A DNA stretch of 64,000 nt from Corylus avellana (lineage: Eukaryota > Streptophyta > Magnoliopsida > Fagales > Betulaceae). This document shows, piece by piece, positions 35,429-46,820 of this stretch. Made by a program: the position numbers and the translations under genes. The stretch's first letter is position 1; every line of letters begins with the position of its first letter. The stretch covers positions 41,130,375 through 41,194,374 of the forward strand of contig NC_081542.1 of NCBI RefSeq assembly GCF_901000735.1. Direction: 5' to 3'. The notes beneath the pieces were generated by a model, which was not told where the DNA came from, ran no database searches, and saw nothing but the letters and a program-made list of their open reading frames with translations.

Positions 35429-38400
35429 AGAAAGGTGCCTTAGTTATGTTTCCCGAGTTTGATCTCGGAAAAGTTTTTTGGGAGTGTCTCCTTTAGACTC
35501 GGGAAAACTTTGGATGTACTTCCCTTTTGACTCGAGAAAACTTCGGTTGTACTTCCTTTTTGACTTGGGAAAGCTTTGGTTGTTTTTCTCAAAAGAGAAT
35601 GAGTTATAGTCTTTTCGACTGTGTTCCTCGTAAACGTCCTCGGGAAAGTGCCTCAAGTATCTCGCCGAGTTGTTCTCGGGGAATGTCTCTCAGCTATGTT
35701 CCACCGATGAGCCTCTTTTGGTTGAAGTGTCGAGCCGCTCACTCCTGTTATGTTGCCATGGTTTCTTGGGGCTAGTCCCGCTTCTCCTACATCATGTCAA
35801 GGAGTAGCTTGAGGCTTTCATTATGGCACTTGAGCCGAAATGCTTTTTGATCCAACCCTGGTTGGGATGACTGCCTCATTTGCGCTCACAAAGCCGTTTC
35901 TTCAAATTTCAGAGATGATCTTCAAACTAGATACCCCCCATTCTTGGATATGTGACTCTCAGGATCCTTTTGTTCGGATTCCTAGAAAATCTTGGGATCA
36001 TGTGAACTTTCGGCAAGATCCGGCAATAGCGAGCGAGGGTGAGGCGATCATGGACTTAGCAGGGAGCAGCGAAGCTCAACGAAGCTTGGCCTTGGTGTGG
36101 CGAAGCGATGCTCAACCGTATGAGGCGGAGTGATGCTCGGCCGTATGAAACTATACGCTCTTTGATCATGTTCTTGTAAGCCACCAAAAGCAAGTTCCGC
36201 TTCTTGGAAATGAGCTCCCCTTGTCCACCATGATACCCAATAAATTGTGAAATGGCTTTTCATGAGATCAATATTTAGAGCAATTAGGAAGCCCAGTCTC
36301 TTCGCATCTTGGGATGGAACTCCTTGGTGTGCTCGGGCTCAAGGCTTTAGTAGGCTGAGCATTTTGTCAGCAGCCATTTAATGGCAGCTTGGGAACAAAC
36401 TCCTCATACATTGAACTTTTCCTGCATGTATTTGGTTATAAGATGCATATAGTATAAAAATAGAATATGTACCCCCAATTCTATGTGGCAGGAGTGGCAT
36501 CAGTGATAAGACACTTAAATTAAGTAATAAGTTTAGTGGATAGGAGTTGCTCTAGCTGATACTTCCTGGCTGACATTTGCTCATCTTTGTACCCAGCCAC
36601 TTTTGGCATGCCTTCACGCAAGCTTTTATAACAAGCCTTGGAAGAGTGAGCGTTAGCTTGGGGCTGAGCTGATAGTATGTATACCGAAATGGACAACTTC
36701 TTGCCATTCTTTGCTTTGAACCCACATGGGTTTGTGCAAGAAGGGTTTAACCATTAAACCATTGTTTTGTTTTGGGGTCTACACAAAACGACAAACACTA
36801 ACCATACGAGTCCTTTTAGACTGCATTATAAATTAGTGATGGAACATAAAACTTTATCATCTACTGAGATGAAGGTTAGTATAGAGATTCCACAATTATC
36901 ATGAAACACTTTTAATAGCTAGTGTTAATGAATCAGATCTTGCAAATAAAAGAGGATGCAAGGGAAAGCAACCACTTATCTCAGATGTTGTTTACTGGTA
37001 TCTATCAAATGTGTTTCTTTACTTCTCGGTGATCCAAGAAGTCACCGAGTGTGGATAGCCGTCGGTGCCAAAGAGGGGTCGGCGCCGGTGGCTTTGAGGA
37101 GGGCTTGTTCATGGGAGCCCGAGAATATATCTGCTTCTCTGAAATGAGTTACTCGGTTGAGTTTGTTTCAGAAGGTTGGGTGCCATACTCTATTGGGCTT
37201 GAGTAGAGGCACCGAATCTGCTTTATACTGCTCAGATTTCAGGTTTGTGTCATCTCGGGATGGAATGAAGTGCTTTTGTACTATAAGCCACATTGTGCAC
37301 TTTTTCCTCTCTGTTATTCACTGCACAAAATTGAAAGAAGAATATAGAGCATGTTGCACTAAAATCGAGTAACAGCATGCCTTCTTACGGTGTATGAAAC
37401 ACAGTTGACTATTATCAAGCCCAAGCAACCATAATCCCAGGAAATCAGAACTAAGAGTGTAGAATGCTATTAAAGCTAAAATATGACAAAGTTGTTCTCA
37501 CGAGAGGAGCATGCCTCTCACAAAAGGACATATTAGATACCCAATGATTTTTGAATTGCCATTGGCTTTCACCAAGACCAAAATTTAGAATTATTCTAAT
37601 CAGGCATGCATTTATTTTAATGCATTAAAACACATCTTCAACAGAGACATTCTTGTATTATTGTCTTTTCATCAAGAGCCACAAGCATATGTATTTAGAA
37701 TTGTAAATTGTGCTTTGATTCTGGTAAATGACAAAAGCATTTAACAATTATAAATATACATATACTTATTTATGGCAATTGATGTAAAAAGAAATATTGT
37801 TTTTGGTTTTAAATGCAGAAGGAATCTTTTTTTTTTTACGAATCCCGTAGTCATCAACCTGATGAGGTCAATGAGCTTTTGCTTTTAAACAAAGCTTGCA
37901 AAAAGGCAAATTAGGCATAAAGAGATATGCTTTTTTTTTTTTTTTTTTTTTTTACACGTGAAACCTATGCAAGAAGTGAACATGCTTTTTCACAGTTGGC
38001 TAAAAAAATCACATACAACTAAATAAAATAAGTTCACAGAGACTTATCTGGCAGGGCGAGGCTTCTTTGGGAGGCGGAGTGATACTCGTGCCTCGGGAGG
38101 TGGAGTGATCCTCAAAATATTTCTCCTTAGGAAATTTACTCCTTAGATTTTTTGCTTCTCAGATTTTTGACTCAGAAATCTCTCGAAAATTCATCCACGG
38201 ACTCTTGGAATTTTCTTCGAAAAATATATGAGTTTGTCTAGGAATTTCGGTCTAAGTTTTTTCTGCACAAAAGGAGAAAGACACCAAGCAAGTGCATGCA
38301 TCCAAGCAATATAATTGCGAATTGAGCATTAATAAACCTAGAAAATTATTTTCATTTTGGTTCCTTGAAGCTAAGGACTTGGTGCTCTCAAAGTAGTTGG

Positions 38401-39342
38401 CTCTTGGGATTTTTTCCTCGGAATTGTTCCCTCGGAGTTGTGACTCTCGGGATTCTTCCTCGGAATTTTTCCCTTAAGAGTTCTCTTGAGATCCTCGGAA
38501 TTTTTCCCTTAAGAGTAGTCTCTTGAGATTTTTCCTCGGAATTTTTCCCTGAGTTATGACTCTCGGGATTCTTCCTCAGAATTTTGCAGGATGACCCATC
38601 CTCGGGAATTTGACTTTTTGGACTCTCGGAATTTTTCTTTGGAAAATTTCTCGGAATTTGTCTAGGAGTTTAATTCTCGGACTCTTGGATTTTTTCTGCA
38701 TAAAATGAGAACAAGTGCATGCATCCAAGCAAAATATAATTGATAATTATAAATCCGAGAAGAGGTGTTGGTGAACCTGAGTTTGGGTTGGCGACCCGAG
38801 GTTGTTTTGCCGAAGGTCAGACTTGGCAAGACTTGGCGTCCAGCGAACCTGAAGTGGCGATCGGCGTAGACTGAGGGGTTGGCCACTGTAAAATGTCTGA
38901 TCTTGCTCGCTGCCCCAGTTTTAGGACTCGCAGCGGGAGATCGCGACCCCCCGGAATAACATTGCAAGCCCATTTGCTTGAGCCCGTAAACTTAATTCAG
39001 GACTGTTTCACCACTCATCTCAAGGTGAGTCGGTGGCCATTTGCGTGGATCGACAAGCTTGAGGGGAGTCGGTCAGGTGCATCACGTCATGCAGTAATGC
39101 TGATTCTATCTTACTCTCATTAACTTAGCTTGGCAGTATCTTTCAAGCAGACGGTGGTATTGCTAGCGAGCCTCTGGAGACTGAACCATGGACATCACCC
39201 ATGAGACAGCTTCATCAATAGCCACATCCACTTTCTCTTTGCGACATAAGAATGTTGTCATCTTCAAACCGTCCGAGGCAGGCTCTGTAGTCTCGACAAA
39301 GCTTAGAAGCTTTGTGACTCGGCACACCTGGTAACTCGACGG

Positions 39343-39770
39343 ACTCGGGTCTCGGCTTTTTGCAGTTTGGGCCTTGGGTCTCGGCTCTCATCAAACTCGG
39401 GTCTCGGCTCTCAACAAACTCGGGTCTCGGCTTTCTGCAAACTCGGGTCTTGGGTCTCGGCACTTTTCAGCCTCAGGTCTCGGCTCTTTGCAGACTTAGG
39501 CCTCGGGTCTCGGCTCTCTTCCGCCTCCAGTCTCAGCTCTTTGCAGACTTAGGCCTCGGGTCTAGGCTCTCTGCAGACTCAGGTCTCGGCTCTCTGCAGA
39601 CTTAGGTCTCGGCTCTCTGCAGACTTAGGCCTCGGGTCTCTTCAGACTTAGGCCTCGGGTCTCTTCAGCCTCAGGTCTCGGATCTCTTTAGCCTCAGGTC
39701 TCGGCTCTTTGCAGACTTAGGCCTCGGGTCTCGGCTCTCTGCAGACTTAGGCCTCAGATCTCTTCTCTCT
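39343..39770. repeat. Imperfect tandem repeat next to the 3' LTR
   Basis: Repeats of CTCGGGTCTCGGCTCT and GCAGACTTAGGC with variable spacing, running up to the 3' LTR. They generate long spurious open frames in two + frames. The inverted element breaks off into an N gap inside this array, at the position matching 39353. Confidence 0.8.
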
Positions 39771-39772
39771 AC

Positions 39773-40193
39773 TGTTGAAGCATTTTTTGGATTTAACAGT
39801 CTCCGTTTAGTGTGATCTTCACGTTCATCGAGGCGTCTCTAACCAGTGATCTTCGGGCTCTTACAAAATAATAAGAGCATCAAAGGGGTCTACAGGGAAG
39901 GCCCCGTAGACCCTCCGATGCTTAAGTTAGCAGTCGTATATGGGGTCAAAATATAGCCGGAGCTAGCAATGTATTAAGAAATAATGACCGATCCCCTTTT
40001 CCTCTGTCTTGAGTTCTCTTTTTAGAGTTTTATCTCTATAACTGCTTCCTTGATCTTCTCCTTTCAGATGATTGAAGAATCATTTGAAATAGTGGGAAGA
40101 TAATTTGAGGTAGTTGAGATAATGTAGGATCTTATGAGATAATATAGGGTTGTTGAGAGATAGTAGGACGCATAGTGGATTTTAGCTCCAACA
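39773..40193 (+). repeat. 3' LTR of forward LARD-like element
   Basis: Starts TGTTGAAGCATTTTTTGG and ends TTAGCTCCAACA, followed by AATGT. It has the same length (421 bp) as the LTR of the inverted element at 45943-46363. Confidence 0.85.
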
Positions 40194-40866
40194 AATGTAA
40201 TGGTTGATCTATTGAATTTATAAAATTATAAGAAAAATATTAACGTGTAAGGGTGTCAACCCTGTCCGATTTTCCGGTTTTTAGCGAAAACCGGATACCG
40301 AAACCGGGGTACCCAATTCTTGGTTTTGGGAAACTAGAACCAGGAACCGGGATACCTTGGATGTACTTAACAAGGATACCTTTCTCTACATGTTAGACTA
40401 CTTCCGAGCGTGGACAAGCATCAAAATTTAACAAATTTCACTAATCATGTTGGGAAATAACATAGAAAGGGAAATTTGAAGAGAGGATCGTGGGCCTACT
40501 TTAGAAAATTGGTGTAGACTCCAATAATGATCGATTTGTCATCAACTTTATAAGTGATTTTAAAGTGTTTTAATTATAATTTTAACTAAATTTTTTTTCA
40601 AGATATGGGGCTTCTCTAAATTATTACAAATGCTATAAAAAAAAATAATAATAATAATTTAGTAACATCACGTGAGTCACGGACATTGGGGCAAGCAGGA
40701 CGACTATGACATAATCATCAAGAATTTGAGTGAAAAAAATTGTAAAGTTTATAAAGTGTTACGTTAGGTAACGAAGGGGTATATATACCAAGTCCTATAT
40801 TGATTATATATTAGATGAGCCTAAGTTATATAAACCATTTTGTGAAGCTCGAGTTATAATTACAAC

Positions 40867-41093
40867 TGTTAAATATATCTCTGATATATTGTGGAGGAAG
40901 AATGAGAGAGCAAAAGCATATAAGGACTACATTGTATTAACTAGTGTATATATATGAATGAATACAAATGCATGCCTCTATTTATAAAGAGGCTATGAGT
41001 GATAGGCAAGTAACTCTAGACTAATTAAGGTAAGGAATAAACCTTAATAGAAAACACAATAAACCCTATAATAATATATAAAATATTCTAACA
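40867..41093 (-). mobile_element. Solo LTR, inverted copy
   Basis: A 227-bp counterpart of the solo LTR at 7479-7712 (ends TGTTAAATATAT and ATATTCTAACA on +). Same position relative to the LINE 3' end, so it was present before the tandem duplication. Confidence 0.75.
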
Positions 41094-41171
41094 ACAAACT
41101 AATTTTTTTTTTTTTTTTTTAAGTAAATCAGACAATTTTCTATTAATCAATCAATTAGAAGTTATAGACTG

Positions 41172-41618
41172 CTATCTTCGGATAATCTCCGAGATGCAAT
41201 CATGGATTTCTCCCAACCACTCTCTTTCTATTTCCATTTGCGCCGCCAATTTAACCATGTTATGGGCTGCAAAATTGGCATTTCGTCCTACAAAATTTAT
41301 ATCCCAAGAAGCAAAATTGTTGAGCAAAGTTTTAACGTCTGCTATAAGATGTCCAAACTTGCTCCAATTGTCCTCCCTTGAATTCAGGGCATCCACCACA
41401 CTCTTAGCATCTCCTTCCATGCTGATATTTTGCACTCCAATTTTCATGCACAATCTCAAGGCATGAACTGCTGCCAATGCCTCCGCAGTTGTAGGATCAG
41501 CTCCTCCGTGGCTAATGCTGCATTTAGCTGCCTTCACACGTTCCTCATTATCCCGAACTACCACTCCTATACCCAACCTTCCACATTTAATATTATCCCG
41601 AAACAAATGTTTAGCCAA
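41172..41618 (-). CDS. RNase H-like (RVT_3) domain ORF, LINE-derived
   Basis: Open frame of 148 codons (start MAKHLFRDNIKCGRLG), uninterrupted, unlike its sister at 6965-7390 which has a stop. Motifs of the RNase H fold: GVVVRDNEERVKAAK, then TTAEALAAVHALRLC with the catalytic-type Glu, then MEGDAKSVVDAL with the Asp, then NFAAHNMVKLAA. A poly(A) follows on the minus strand (poly-T at 41102-41120). Whether it is expressed is unknown: no promoter or upstream exon is seen, and the catalytic domain of a LINE normally precedes it. Most likely the 5'-truncated tail of a LINE whose frame has stayed open by chance. Confidence 0.5.
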   Translation of the reverse strand: MAKHLFRDNIKCGRLGIGVVVRDNEERVKAAKCSISHGGADPTTAEALAAVHALRLCMKIGVQNISMEGDAKSVVDALNSREDNWSKFGHLIADVKTLLNNFASWDINFVGRNANFAAHNMVKLAAQMEIEREWLGEIHDCISEIIRR

Positions 41619-42390
41619 CTAATGTTTTTTAGGATATAATGCAAAATGTAACTAATATTTTGTGGTTTCGTGACAATAATAAACAACTGCTATTATAAAT
41701 TATAATTGCAATCATTTTCCACAAATATCAATGAGGTTAATTTCTCAGAGAGTGACACTTACATATAAGAGGGTCAAATTTTCTTCCATGCATGCAACCT
41801 TAAAAATTCTTAATTGATTGGAGAATCAAACTAAAATTCTTGCCATAATCCAAAAAAAAAAGAAAAAAAAAAAGGAAAGACCGAATTTCAAATTGGCTTA
41901 GTAATTTTAAATGCATCGATCCATAATTATATTTTTCAATTTGTTTCGTTTCTTTCTTTCTTTTTTAATTTGGTTCTTATCTCTTGTTCGGCTAAAGTTT
42001 GTCATTTCTGCTATTAGGTAGTAAACGTTAATTGTATTTTGCCCAACCATTATACTTGTACTATTGCCCTTTACTTGCCATACCTACCTTGTCTGTGTTG
42101 TACTTTTTTGTATCATTGTATTGCAATATATCAAAAAATGCAAAATCAGTCTATAGTTATACCCCTTTGACAAATAGCACTCTCTATGGTAATCCTATGC
42201 TACAAATTAATAACCCATTACACTTAACTTCGGTTTGAAATTCTAATGAAAATAGTTAATGTGTCACATCATCACCAAAAAAGTAGACAAATATTTTGTT
42301 TGACGACTCAATGGCAAAGTTCCACACATGATTTGACATGTCATTTTTTTCCCGCCACACTGGCTGATCCACATCATCAACAAAGTTAAA

Positions 42391-43218
42391 CACCCCCCCC
42401 CCTCCCCCCCCTCCTTTTGTAATTTCTGCTATTAGGTAGTAAAACTTGCCATACCTACCTCGTCTGTGCTGTAATTGCAATATCAAAAAATGCAAAATCA
42501 GTCTATAGTTATACCCCTTTGACAAATAGCACTCTCTATGGTAATCCTATGCTACAAATTAATAACCCATTACACTTAACTTCGGTTTGAAATTCTAATG
42601 AAAATAGTTAATGTGTCACATCATCACCAAAAAAGTAGACAAATATTTTGTTTGACGACTCAATGGCAAAGTTCCACACATGATTTGACATGTCATTTTT
42701 TTCCCGCCACACTGGCTGATCCACATCATCAACAAAGTTAAACACCCCCCCCCCCTCCTTTTGTAATTTCTGCTATTAGGTAGTAAAACTTGCCATACCT
42801 ACCTCGTCTGTGCTGTAATTGCAATATCAAAAAATGCAAAATTAGTCTATAGTTATACCCCTTTGACAAATAGCACTCTCTATGGTAATCCTATGCTACA
42901 AATTAATAACCCATTACACTTAACTTCGGTTTTGAAATTCTAATGAAAACCGTTAATGTGTCACATCATCACCAATAAAAAAAGTAGACAAATATTTTGT
43001 TCGACGAGTCAATGGCAAAATTCCACACATGATTTGACATGTTATTTTTTTCCCGCCACACTGGCTGATCCACATCATATAGATATTTCTATGTTAAAAC
43101 CATTAATGTGTCACATCATCACCAATAAAAAAAGTAGACAAATATTTTGTTTGACGAGTTAATGGCAAAATTCCACACATGATTTCACATGTCATTTTTT
43201 TCCCGCCACAGTGGCTGA
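42391..43218. repeat. 344-bp tandem duplication with poly-C tracts
   Basis: CTCCTTTTGTAATTTCTGC recurs at 42411 and 42755, giving a 344-bp period; units are nearly identical and start in poly-C (ACACCCCCCCCC). A third, partial unit with a shorter duplication (the word AATGTGTCACATCATCACCA near 42953 and 43105) runs into the N gap. The source sequence upstream of MLO copy 2 (about 6150-6500) is single copy. Confidence 0.85.
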
Positions 43219-43318
43219 NNNNNNNNNNNNNNNNNNNNNNNNNNNNNNNNNNNNNNNNNNNNNNNNNNNNNNNNNNNNNNNNNNNNNNNNNNNNNNNNNN
43301 NNNNNNNNNNNNNNNNNN
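43219..43318. other. Assembly gap (100 N)
   Basis: By comparison with the forward LARD-like element, at least 840 bp is missing: the end of the CTCGGG tandem array and the whole 3' LTR of the inverted copy. The tandem repeats left of it and the array right of it explain the assembly failure. Confidence 0.9.
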
Positions 43319-45661
43319 GAGACCCGAGTCCGTCGAGTTACCAGGTGTGCCGAGTCACAAAGCTTCTAAGCTTTGTCGAGACTACAGAGCCTGCCTCGGA
43401 CGGTTTGAAGATGACAACATTCTTATGTCGCAAAGAGAAAGTGGATGTGGCTATTGATGAAGCTGTCTCATGGGTGATGTCCATGGTTCAGTCTCCAGAG
43501 GCTCGCTAGCAATACCACCGTCTGCTTGAAAGATACTGCCAAGCTAAGTTAATGAGAGTAAGATAGAATCAGCATTACTGCATGACGTGATGCACCTGAC
43601 CGACTCCCCTCAAGCTTGTCGATCCACGCAAATGGCCACCGACTCACCTTGAGATGAGTGGTGAAACAGTCCTGAATTAAGTTTACGGGCTCAAGCAAAT
43701 GGGCTTGCAATGTTATTCCGGGGGGTCACGATCTCTCGCTGCGAGTCCTAAAACTGGGGCAGCGAGCCTAGCAAGATCAGACATTTCGCAGTGGCCAACC
43801 CCTTTGTCTACACCGATCGCCACTTCAGGTTCGCCGGACGCCAAGTCTTGCCAAGTCTGACCTTCGGCAAAACAACCTCGGGTCGCCAACCCAAACTCAG
43901 GTTCACCGACCCCTCTTCTCGGATTTATAATTATCAATTATATTTTGCTTGGATGCATGCACTGGTTCTCATTTTGTGCAAAAAAAATCCGAGAATAAAA
44001 TTTCGAGGAAGAATCCCGAGAGTCACAACTCAAGGAAAAATTCCGAGGAAAAATCTCGAGACAACTCTTAAGGGAAAAATTCCGAGAAAGAATCCCGAGA
44101 GTCACAACTCTGAGGGAAGAATTCCGGGGAAAAAATCCCAAGAGCCAACTACTTTGAGAGCACCAAGTCCTTAGCATCAAAGAACCAAAATGAAAATAAT
44201 TTTCTAGATTTACTAATGCTCAATTCGTTATTTTATTGCTTGGATGCATGCACTTGCTTGGTGTCTTTCTTCTTTTGTCCAGAAAAAACTCAGACCAAAA
44301 TTCCGAGACAAACTCAGAAATTCTTCGAAGAAAAATTCCGAGAGTCCGAGGATGAATTTTCGAGGAGAAATATCCGAGAAGCAAAAAATCCAAGGAGCAA
44401 ATTTTCCGAGGAGAAATATTTTGAGGATCACTCCACCTCTCGAGGCTCTAACATCACTCTGCCTCCCGAGGAAGTCTCGCCCCGCCAAATAAGTCTCTGC
44501 GAACTTATTTTATTTAGTGCATAGGTTTCACGTGTAAAAAAAAAGAAAAAAAAAAGTATCTCTTTATGCATAATTTGCCTTTTTGCAAGCTTTGTTTAAA
44601 AGCAAAAGCTCATTGACCTTATCAGGTTGATGACTACAGGATTCATAAAAAGAAAAAAAAAAAAAATACCTTCTGCATTTAAAACCAAAAACAATATTTC
44701 TTTTTACATCAATGGCCATAAATAAGTATACGTATATTTATAATTGTTAAATGCTTTTGTAATTTACTAGAATCAAAGCACAATTTAAAATTCTAAATAC
44801 ATATGCTCGTGGCTCTTGATGAAAAGACAATAATACAAGAATGTCTCTGTTGAAGATGTGTTTTAATGTATTAAAATAAATACATGCCTGATTAGAATAA
44901 TACTGAATTTTGGTCTTGGTGAAAGCCAATGGCAATTCAAAAATCATTGGGTGTCTAATATGTCCTTTTGTGATAGGCATGCTTCTCTCGTGAGAACAAC
45001 TTTGTCATATTTTAGCTTTAATAGCATTCTACATCCTTAGTTCTAATTTCCTGGGATTATGGTTGGTTGGGCTTGATAATAGTCAATTGTATTTCATACA
45101 CCGTAAGAAGGCATGTTGTGACTCGATTTTAGTGCAACATGCTCTATATTCTTCTTTCAATTTTGTGCAGTGAATAATAGAGAGGAAAAGGTGCACAATG
45201 TGGCTTAGAGTAATAAAGCACTTCATGCCATCTCGAGATGACACAAACCTGAAATCTGAGCAGTATAAAGCAGATCCAATTCCTCTACTCAAGCCTAACA
45301 GAGTATGGCACCCAACCTTCTGAAACAAACTCAACCGAGTAACTCATTTTAGAGAAGCAGATATACTCTCGGGCTTCCTTGACCAAGCCCTCCTCAGAGC
45401 CACCGGCGCCGACCCCTCTTTGGCACCGACGGCTATCCACACTCGGTGACTTCTCGGATCACCGAGAAGTAAATAAACACATTTAATAGATACCAGTAAA
45501 CAACATCTAAGATAAGTGGTTGCTTTCCCTTGCATCCTCTTTTATTTGCAAGATATGATTCATTAACACTAGCTATTAAAAGTGTTTCATGATAATTGTG
45601 GAATCTCTATACTAACCTTCATCTCAGTAGATGATGAAATTTTATATTCCATCACTAATTT

Positions 45662-45761
45662 NNNNNNNNNNNNNNNNNNNNNNNNNNNNNNNNNNNNNNN
45701 NNNNNNNNNNNNNNNNNNNNNNNNNNNNNNNNNNNNNNNNNNNNNNNNNNNNNNNNNNNNN
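45662..45761. other. Assembly gap (100 N)
   Basis: Aligning both sides with the forward LARD-like element gives 1686 missing bases, so the real length is probably near 1.7 kb and not 100. Confidence 0.9.
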
Positions 45762-45942
45762 CATTGCAAGCAAATGAAATGACTTGCAGTTTGATCAACC
45801 CAAAAAGTCCTATTATTCCAAGTATATAATTACAAAACAGAAGGGCCAACTTCGGGAGCTCTAGGGCTTCGGTCGCAAACACGCATAAGATTCTCGATGC
45901 CCGACCAGCTGGACAAGTCAGCCATGGGAATCGGGGGGTAAC

Positions 45943-46363
45943 TGTTGGAGATAAAATCCACTATGGGTCCCACTATCTCTCAACAACCCTACATTATCTC
46001 ATAAGATCCTCCATTATCTCAACTACCTCACATTATTTTCCCACTATTTCACATGATTATTCAATTTTCTGAAGGGAGAAGATCAAGGAAGCAGTTATAG
46101 AGATAAAACCCTATAAAGAGAACTCAAGACAGAGGAAAAGGGGATCGGTCATTATTTCTTAATACATTGCTAGCTCCGGCTATATTTTGACCCCATATAC
46201 GACAGCTAACTTAAGCATCAGAGGGTCTACGGAGCCTTCCCCGTAGACCCCTTTGACGCTCTTATTATTTTGTAGGAGCCCGAAGGTCACTGGTTAGAGA
46301 CGCCTCGAAGAACGTGAAGATCACACTAAACGAAAACTGTTAGATCCAAAAAATGCTTCAACA
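45943..46363 (-). repeat. 5' LTR of the inverted LARD-like element
   Basis: On the minus strand it starts TGTTGAAGCATTTTTTGG at 46363 and ends with CCAACA at 45943, next to the same TTACCCCCCGATTCCC seen after the forward 5' LTR. Keeps the GGTCTACGG hairpin with one change. Confidence 0.85.
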
Positions 46364-46820
46364 ACATTTTTGAACTCAGGTGAACCTTACATAAATTTAA
46401 TGATAAATTTATCTATTCACTATGAAAATAATTAAAAATAAAATGAATTCTATCATTTTTCAAATACTTTATTATCATCACTCACGAGTAGGTTAAAATT
46501 CTTCTTCAACAAGCGGCGTTCAATATATAAAATTTTCAAATAAAATAGAAGGTAAAGAGCAAGAGTTGGAAGTTGGAACTCAAAAATCAGTTTTGTTGCG
46601 TGGTAAAATAGTCTTCATAGATGACGCACCCAGTGATGAACGAGGCTGAAATATTTTCACTAAAATGTGCTTGAGATACGTTGTGATAGCCCCACGTATA
46701 TAGAAGTAACCCGCGGTTGTTCCATTAACGACTTCCAGTCAGCAGGAATACAAGTTTCAAAGCCTCCTCAAATCACTTCACAGACCTGAGAGAAACAGAG
46801 AGAAACAGAGAGGGAGAAGA
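46364..46820 (+). promoter_or_regulatory. Upstream region of MLO copy 3 (putative promoter and 5' UTR)
   Basis: From about 46395 it matches the region upstream of MLO copy 2. The first bases ACATTTTTGAACTCAGG are absent from copy 2, which appears to have lost about 45 bp between two AAATTYAATRG-like repeats. An LTR now lies only about 460 bp upstream of the ATG, pointing away from the gene; an effect on expression is possible but unproven. Confidence 0.4.

Larger units (their letters stand above)
34521..40193 (+). mobile_element. LARD-like LTR element, forward copy
   Basis: 5' LTR 34521-34962 (442 bp), 3' LTR 39773-40193 (421 bp), both TGTT..CCAACA. The 4.8-kb interior has no gag or pol; the open frames in it are short and broken in the second copy, so it is a large non-coding LTR element (LARD-like). 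Several tandem repeat blocks lie inside. The region after the 5' LTR (TTACCCCCCGATTCCCATGG) does not match the common Met-tRNA primer site. Left flank ATGTC and right flank AATGT do not match each other; AATGT is the reverse complement of ACATT to the right of the inverted copy (46364), which indicates an inversion. Confidence 0.82.
40194..43218 (-). repeat. Inverted counterpart of the region upstream of MLO copy 2
   Basis: Reading right to left, 43095-40205 matches 6140-8298 in order: spacer, LINE 3' end with RNase H-like domain, solo LTR, hAT-like remnant, then the sequence that should join the MLO upstream region. Divergence is moderate, with several indels, so this is not an assembly mirror. 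It lies between two inverted LARD-like elements. Its far end has grown into tandem repeats and runs into an N gap. Confidence 0.88.
43319..46363 (-). mobile_element. LARD-like LTR element, inverted copy (incomplete)
   Basis: Reverse-orientation copy of the element at 34521-40193. The visible LTR is 45943-46363 (421 bp); the interior matches 34963-35143 and 36830-39353 of the forward copy. The other LTR is lost in the gap at 43219. The part matching 35144-36829 (1686 bp) is replaced by 100 N at 45662. The right flank is ACATT. No coding capacity: its open frames differ from those of the forward copy. Confidence 0.85.

Noticed and set aside
35840..36133. 97-codon frame possibly a gene inside the LARD-like element
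   Set aside because: No family recognised; the inverted copy has a gap here, so conservation cannot be tested; codon pattern unconvincing.
36956..37372. Two adjacent 63- and 71-codon frames repeated at 45083-45535
   Set aside because: Both belong to the LARD-like interior and recur only because the element is present twice; no recognisable domain and broken relative to each other.
39215..39605. Long overlapping frames with PRPESV / LGSRLS repeats
   Set aside because: Translation of the CTCGGGTCTCGG tandem array in a non-coding LTR element; open in several frames, as short-period repeats are.
40194..43218. Inverted segment as an assembly mirror artefact of 6140-8298
   Set aside because: The two copies differ by substitutions, a roughly 100-bp indel, a stop codon and a tandem expansion; an artefact would be identical.
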